Assembly (NCBI GenBank): GCA_028386065.3
Contig: JAKUCV010004487.1
Coordinates: 1-64,000, forward strand
Origin: Turnera subulata
Taxonomy: Eukaryota > Streptophyta > Magnoliopsida > Malpighiales > Passifloraceae
Direction of reading: 5' to 3'
DNA length: 64,000 nt
Part shown: positions 57,743 to 64,000 of the stretch, in pieces
How positions within the stretch are numbered: the first letter of the stretch is position 1
Layout of the letters: every line of letters begins with the position of its first letter
Position numbers and translations under genes: made by a program
The notes under the pieces: generated by a model
The model's database searches: none
What the model saw: only the letters and a program-made list of their open reading frames with translations
What the model was told of the DNA's origin: nothing

Positions 57743-58407
57743 TCCAGGCTCAACACATTCTTTTGTATCACGTGCATTCATGACCATTCATGACATAGAA
57801 GATGATAACCTTAGTAGACCCTTGAGAGTCCGTTTACCCACTGGTGATATTGTAGTTGTGGATCGAGTATGTAGAGATGTATCGATAGAGTATGATAGTG
57901 AGAGTTTCTCTTCTAATCTTGCTGTCATGGACTTGGGAGAATTTGATGTTATCTTAGGCAAGGATTGGTTGTCCAGACATCAGGCTGTAGTTGATTGTCG
58001 GGCCAGGGAAGTTTCTTTGTCTTCTCTGTTGGGGCGTAGATTGGTGTTCGTTCGAGAACAAAGAGCCTTTTCGGCGTGTTGTGTCTCGGCAATCCAAGCT
58101 TTCAGGATGATCCGAGAGGGTTGTGATGCCTTTCTAGCTCTTGTGGTCGATTCTTCGGTACCAGTACCTGGAGTGGAGGATATCCCTATTGTTTGGGAGT
58201 TTCCTGACGTATTTCCTGATGACTTACTTGGGTTGCCTCCGGAGTGGGAGGTGGAGTATACAGTTGACTTGGTACCGGGAGTTGCACCTATTTCTATACC
58301 GCCCTACAGAATGGCTCCGGCAGAACTTCAGGAGTTGAAGAAACAACTAGAGGAGTTGTTGGGTAAGGGTTTTATTAGACCGAGCTTCTCACCATGGGGT
58401 CCCGGTC
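57717..58407 (+). pseudogene. Tekay-type protease and RT N-terminus
   Basis: Continues gag in another frame. The protease active-site segment DPGSTHSF begins at 57741, and DVILGKDWLSRH is near 57945. The linker EVEYTVDLVPG and the RT entry PYRMAP follow. A two-base loss at about 58397-58406 shifts the frame before the next RT block. Confidence 0.85.
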
Positions 58408-61077
58408 TTGTTCGTGAAGAAGAAGGATGGCAATATGCGGATGTGTGTGGACTATAGACAGTTGAACAAGGTGACTGTGAAGAACAAGTATCCTTTGCCC
58501 AGGATTGATGACTTGTTCGATCAGTTGCAGGGTGCATCCGTATTCTCGAAGATTGACCTGCGATCTGGCTACCATCAGGTTCGGATCGCAGAGCAGGACA
58601 TACCGAAGACTGCATTCCGCACTCGGTATGGTCATTATGAGTTTGTGGTTGTTCCATTTGGGCTGATGAATGCACCGGCAGTGTTCATGTGTATGATGCA
58701 ACAGGTCTTCCATGAATTCCTGGACCGGTTTGTGGTAGTGTTCATCGATGATATTCTGGTCTACTCGAGTAGTAAGGCCGAACATGAGGACCACTTGAGA
58801 CAGGTTTTGCAGAGGTTGAGAGAAGAGCAGTTGTATGCCAAGCTCAGCAAGTGTGAGTTTTGGTTGGATGAGGTCGCATTTCTTGGGCATATTGTGTCCG
58901 GTGAGGGCATTAAGGTGGATTCTGCCAAGATTAAGGCAGTCATGGATTGTGAGCCACCGAAGAGTGTATCGGAAATACGGAGTTTTCTTGGACTTGTTGG
59001 TTACTACCGGAGGTTCATTGAGGGTTTTTCATTAATAGCGGGTCCCATGACTAAGTTGTTGAGGAAAGACTGTACTTTTGTTTGGGATGACCGTTGTCAG
59101 AAGAGTTTTGAGGAGTTGAAGAGTCGGTTGACTTCTGCACCGGTTTTGACTGTTCCGAGACCCGGAGTGGAGTACACGGTGTTCAGTGATGCTTCTGGTT
59201 TGGGCTTGGGATGTGTTTTGATGCAGGAGGGCCGGGTGATTGCTTATGCCTCTAGGCAGTTGAGAACTCACGAGAGGAACTATCCGACCCATGATCTGGA
59301 GTTAGCTGCTGTGGTCTTTGCTTTGAAGATCTGGAGACACCATCTGTACGGTGAGAAGTGTCGGATTTTCACAGATCATAAGAGTTTGAAGTACATCATG
59401 ACCCAAAGGGAGCTTAATATGAGGCAGAGACGCTGGATTGAGCTTCTGAAGGATTATGATTGTACTATTGAGTACCATCCGGGCAAGGCCAATGTTGTTG
59501 CAGATGCATTGAGCCGGAAGAGAGTGGCATCTACGGATGAGGACTCAGTTTCTTATGCTTTGCCCTCCTTGGTGGAGTTGAGGTCGTTGGATGCACAGTT
59601 GGAGGTGGATATTACTGGAGCGTTGCTTGAAAGTTTGAGCATCCGACCGACCTTGCGGGATAAGATCATGGAGTTGTAGTATGGTGATACTCATTTAGCA
59701 GAGTTGAGGGATAAGGCTCTCGGTGGAGAGAGTTCTAGTTTCTATGTCCGGGAGGATGGTGCTTTGATGACCGGTGATCGGTTGTGTGTTCCGGATGTCG
59801 ATGATTTGAGGAGATGGATTATGGATGAAGCGCATAATGCGCCATATGCTATGCATCCTGGTAGCACCAAAATGTACAAGAACTTGAAGAGTCATTATTG
59901 GTGGCCTGGGATGAAGAAGGATGTTGCAGAGTTTGTGGCTCGTTGTATGACTTGTCAGCAGGTGAAAGCCGAGCATCAGGCTCCTGCCGGCAAGTTAAGA
60001 TCTTTGACTATTCCGCAGTGGAAGTGGGAGTATATCACTATGGACTTTGTGATCGGGTTACCGAGGACCCGGGGTCGACATGATGCCATCTGGGTCATTG
60101 TTGACAGGTCGACCAAGTCAACTCATTTCCTACCGATTCAGCAGACGGATACAATGGATAAGCTGGCGAGGTTATATGTCTCGGGTATTGTCCGTCTACA
60201 TGGAGTTCCACTATCTATTGTGTCGGATAGGGATCCGAGGTTTACTTCCCATTTTTGGAAGAGCTTACAGTCAGCTTTGGGTACTAAGCTGAATTTCAGT
60301 ACTGCATTCCATCCGCAGACCGATGGGCAGTCAGAGAGGACCATACAGACGCTGGAGGATATGCTTAGAGCATGTGTGCTCAACTTCAGTGGTTCTTGGG
60401 TTGAGACATTACCGTTGGTTGAGTTTGCTTATAACAACGGGTATCACTCTAGTATCGGTATAGCGCCTTATGAGGCTTTGTATGGGCAGAAGTGTCGTAG
60501 TCCGATCTGTTGAGATGAGGAAGGTCAGAGACAGGTGGTTGGTCCGGACCTAGTCCAGGAGACTGTTGATCAGATCGAGGTGGTTAAGCAGTGCATGAGA
60601 GCTGCTCAGGACTGGCAAAAGAGTTTTGCTGATAAGCATCGTCGGGAGATGGAGTACAGTGTAGGTGACAGAGTTTTCCTCCGTGTTGCTCCCTGGAGAG
60701 GTGTTATCCGGTTTGGGAGGAAGGGCAAGTTGAGCCCTCGTTATATTAGTCCTTATGAGATTAAGGAGTGGATTGGTCCGCTGGCCTACAGGTTGGCTTT
60801 ACCGGAGGAGCTGTCACGCATACATGATGTATTCCATGTTTCGAACCTGAGGCGTTATCGGTCTGATCCTAGTCATGTTGTATCCCCAACAGAGGTGGAG
60901 GTTTCTGAGGATTTGACCTATGTTGAGGAGCCGGTGGAGATATTGGCTCAGGAGGTGCGGCAGTTGAGGAGTCGTACCATTCCTATGGTTCGGGTTAGAT
61001 GGAGCCGTCATTCTCCGAATGAGGCTACTTGGGAGGTTGAGTCCCATATGGGGGAGCAGTATCCCCACTTGTTTTGA
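58408..61077 (+). pseudogene. Tekay-type RT, RNase H, integrase and chromodomain
   Basis: RT with FIDD at 58741-58752 and [14 protein letters not shown] RNase H (SDASG near 59188; TDHKSLK near 59370). A TAG at 59677 interrupts the RNase H-integrase linker. The integrase zinc region ([14 protein letters not shown] near 59950) and catalytic acidic residues at 60043 (MDF), 60226 (SDRDPRF) and 60334 (QSERT) are intact. TGA at 60511 breaks the integrase C-terminal part. The rest (GPLAYRLALP, then VRWSRHSPNEATWEVESH) includes the chromodomain, which in this clade binds histone marks and steers insertion to heterochromatin. Ends at 61077. Confidence 0.9.
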
Positions 61078-61115
61078 TGTTTCATATCTTGTAATTTCGA
61101 GGACGAAATTTTCTT

Positions 61116-61129
61116 ATGTGGGGTAGAAC
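61116..61129 (+). other. Polypurine tract of the Tekay-type element
   Basis: ATGTGGGGTAGAAC directly precedes the 3' LTR start TGTAACGCCCC. It follows the GAGGACGAAATTTTC block typical of chromoviruses. Confidence 0.7.
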
Positions 61130-61551
61130 TGTAACGCCCCGAATTTTCATAATTTGATTTTTGGAATTTTCGAAATTTTTATTCCAATAATGCCCTTGAG
61201 GAATTTCTGGATTTTTGGTTATGGGAATAAATTATTTTCCTTGGAAATGATTTTTTTAGGTTGGCATTACAAGGGGTTTAAGTTCCGTTGGAAACGGGGA
61301 CTTGTTTCGGGGTGAAACGGGGTTTTAACGTAGTTGTAATTAAAACTACGTGGTTTTGATAAAAGGAAAAAAAAAAGAGGGTTGACTCGGCAGCTAGGGT
61401 TGACCGCGCCTAAATGAACGACAAGTCGTTCACTCGGTCGGCCAAAGCCCTAACCGCCCTCCTCCTTCCTTCTTTTCTTTTTCTTTTCTCTTTTCCTTCC
61501 TTCTCCTCTTCTTTTCTTTTTCTCCCTAGCCGCCGTCGACCCCCCTCTCTT

Positions 61552-61598
<47 letters not shown>

Positions 61599-64000
61599 TC
61601 ATCTTCCTCTCCCCCTCCCACGGTTTCCGTTCGATCCTCCTCATCCCTTCCTTGTTGCTTTCACGACGCCACACCCTTGAGCTAAGGAGTCGGTTCAACG
61701 CGGACGGGGACGGACGGTGGAGAGCTCGAGGTCGGGTCCACGACGATCCTCCTCATCCCTTCCTTGTGGCTGTCGTGTGTGGTGTTTCTTGGTGGTTGTG
61801 TGGGGTTGTCCGACGGCGGGTTGTGGGGGTTCGGCTTGGTGATTGTCAGTGGTCGGGTCTGCACGGGTTTGTTGTGGGTTGTGCTGTGGGTGTTGCTTGG
61901 CGGTGAATGGTGTTGCTGATGGCTTGTCCCAGTAGAGAGAGGGGACTTGGGTTTGGTGGATTCAAGACAGTCCGAGTTGGACAGTGAATTCCGGGTAAGG
62001 ATCCACGATCTCTTTTCTCTCCTCAATTCATTGTGGATTTGTGCTCTTGCGTTGATTTTTGGTTGAGTATGTGGGTTCTTTTGGTTGTCTCGGTAATGAC
62101 AGAGCTGTGGTGCTGGTTGCTGTGTTTTTCCGGCGAGGCTCAGGAATTTTCCGGCGAGGGCTCGGGTTTGGTTCCGAAAGGGCAGAATAATTCCGGCTTG
62201 AGGGTATCTCTTCTTTGTCATGTATTTAATCTCTTATTCATGGCATGTAACAATTAACGCGGGTGTAATTGTTGTATCGGGTATTAATGATATTTAGTGG
62301 AATACCGTGTGCGGGGTTGTGAGTGTGTATAGCCGGGAATTTACCGACACGGGTAGAACCATAGGCCGGGACACATTTGGGCTCGGGTTGACCTTAGAAC
62401 GGTTTTAGGGGAACCGGGCCTAGGCCCAATATTTCACTTATGAATAACCCTTGGATTTAAGTAATGGGCTTTGAGCCCAATTTTATACTCGGTTAATTAT
62501 GGACTTAAGGAAGTGGGCCTTAGGCCCGGAATTGAATTTGGACTTAGATGGGCTTTAGGCCCGGGAACTCGTCAAGAACATAATGAATGGGCCGTAGGCC
62601 CGGGAGCTACTTTTGGACTTACTAGGGCTTAAGCCCGGTGAACCTTAGGTCCCGATACTCGGATTTTAGGTGAGAGAACACCTTGTCGGGCTTAGACCCG
62701 GAAATTACATAATTGGCTAGCTAGGGACAGGTTTAACTCAGTTGAGCATTTAGTTATCATGCATGCACGTTTTGGTTGTAATTGTTTTGCAATATTTGTG
62801 TTTTGCCGGTATTCAGGCACGGGTAATTCCCCGGCACCTGGTGTATCTGTCTTGGGGAAAGCTCCACAGGGTAATCGACGTTGAGGTGACTTTATACGTC
62901 TTTTTATGTTTGTATGCATGAGCTTGTTAGATTGGTCTGTTTGAGTTGCATGCCCTGTTTGCTAACATGCTGTGATCCGTATTGTGTGCCTATGTGTTAG
63001 TTTTTGCTGGATGAGCATGATTTTTGAATTGTTATGGAATATAACATGTGGAGTGATTTTGGATGAATGGTGTGATGTATTGTGGGTCGGAGACCCGGAT
63101 ACTTGATTGAGTTGATAATTCACAGAACCCTGTTAAATCACAATCTCTTGGCACACATGAACTCATAGTTTGTGAATAAGAATAATGTACAGTAGAAGAT
63201 AGGCTACTGTGTGCTGATGACCGGTTGGTTCGAGCGGGAAGTGATACCCCTCGGATTTGCATGCGGGATAGAATGGTATATGCGGTTTAGCATATAGGTC
63301 TGTAATGACCGGTTCTACCTCCCTCCTTCTACCTCCCCCTTTCTACCTCCCTCTTTCTCTCTGTCTCTCTCTCTCTCTCTCTATGGATGTGTTTGGGCTT
63401 CGTGCCTGGTTTTATTGGGCTTATGCCTGGTTGTCTCATGAGACGGGACCGAGCTCGACGCACACAGTAGGGGGCCCTGAATAATAAATATAATAAAAAA
63501 ACTTAACACACATCAGATGAGAAATATGAATTGTTGTATTAAGTGGTTGGCATGTTAGTACTGGTTATTGTGTGTTTGCTTACTTGTGTTTGTTTCTCTT
63601 CTTTCCTTTCGAACTTCCTTTGCACACCTACATAATTAGATTTATACTGCTCACTGAGTAGGCGACTCACATAATCGCCAACGTTGTTTTTCAGACTCTT
63701 AGTTAGCGTTCAGACTCTTTCCACCTTTCCAGAGTACGGACGTGGTTATCTCAGCAGGTAGTTGTGCTTCTTCTCCCGGTTGGATCCATAGAGCCGACTT
63801 GCATTTCACTCTTTACTTTGGTTTTTATTTTATCTTCATCTTCTGCTGCATTGGATTTTGATGAGATGTCATTTTGATTTTCATTACTTTATCGGCGGGT
63901 TGCCGGGATTTGATATTTGATGATGTTTCGACGGGATGCCGGGTTGACTTGTGGCTTGTTAAGCCGGTTTGTTTTTGTTCTTTGTGACATCTCGGAATAT
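61130..64000 (+). repeat. 3' LTR of the Tekay-type element, cut by window edge
   Basis: Matches 53064-56126 throughout. Position 64000 equals 56126, so about 119 bp are missing. It has a longer (CT)n tract (about 61556-61592) and, at 61744-61766, a 23-bp copy of 61632-61654 in place of the 169 bp present in the 5' LTR. Confidence 0.92.

Larger units (their letters stand above)
53064..64000 (+). mobile_element. Tekay-type Ty3/gypsy chromovirus, near full length, defective
   Basis: 5' LTR 53064-56245, primer site 56249-56260, gag from 56390, pol through chromodomain to 61077, polypurine tract, and 3' LTR from 61130 to beyond 64000 (about 120 bp outside the window). The left target site is AGGAA (53059-53063). 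Very long LTRs, initiator tRNA-Met-like priming and a C-terminal chromodomain identify the Tekay/Del clade. It is inactive: four stops in gag, two frameshifts, and stops in RNase H-integrase. The LTRs look very similar by eye, implying a fairly recent insertion. Confidence 0.92.

Overview
The window is nuclear DNA from a flowering plant, most likely a eudicot. The evidence is a single-exon cytochrome P450 of CYP96 type, a second gene with plant-style GT-AG introns, and a dense collection of plant LTR retrotransposons: Ty1/copia SIRE-type, Ty3/gypsy Tekay-type chromoviruses with C-terminal chromodomains, and Tat/Ogre-like elements primed by a tRNA-Arg-like site. The species cannot be named from the sequence. 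I found no tRNA, rRNA, CRISPR or organelle genes.

Layout. 1-2046: part of a minus-strand Tekay-type LTR. 2047-2511: truncated copia LTR. 3938-5521: CYP96-like P450 gene. 6850-40758: a nest of retrotransposons. Its two scaffold elements, A (6850-14869) and B (14870-38807), are related LTR elements with no detectable protein domains. A carries a copia solo LTR in its 5' LTR. B is interrupted by solo LTR C1 (16977-18554), a whole SIRE-type copia element (19925-30011, itself holding a MULE-like transposon in its RNase H region), and a 5'-truncated chromovirus (31081-37706). Solo LTR C2 (38948-40753) lies in the copia-like LTR remnant next to B. 41291-46296: AT-rich intergenic DNA with LTR remnants. 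46297-50232: a four-exon gene of unknown function with two levels of internal protein repeats. 52340-53063: an RRM-bearing LINE ORF1 remnant, split by the Tekay-type chromovirus at 53064-64000, whose 3' LTR runs off the right edge.

Only two host genes look intact: the P450, predicted to hydroxylate fatty acyl or alkane chains at the ER, and the repeat-rich protein. All retrotransposon reading frames are broken. In the minus-strand chromovirus every break I found is an in-frame stop, which fits decay by C-to-T change in methylated DNA.

The most unusual signal is in the LTR at 7322-9122. It holds twenty perfect copies of the palindrome AACATCGATGTT, as ten pairs about 21 bp apart repeated every ~74 bp, just upstream of the LTR's likely TATA box. 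The spacing is close to whole DNA helical turns. Other items of note are a palindromic GGGCATAGCTGCCC minisatellite, a GC-rich module shared by the Tat-like LTRs, an extra ORF between pol and the 3' LTR in the SIRE element, a templated filler between the two Tekay LTRs, and an exon-spanning duplication in the 46297 gene. All comparisons were made by eye; no identities or ages were computed.
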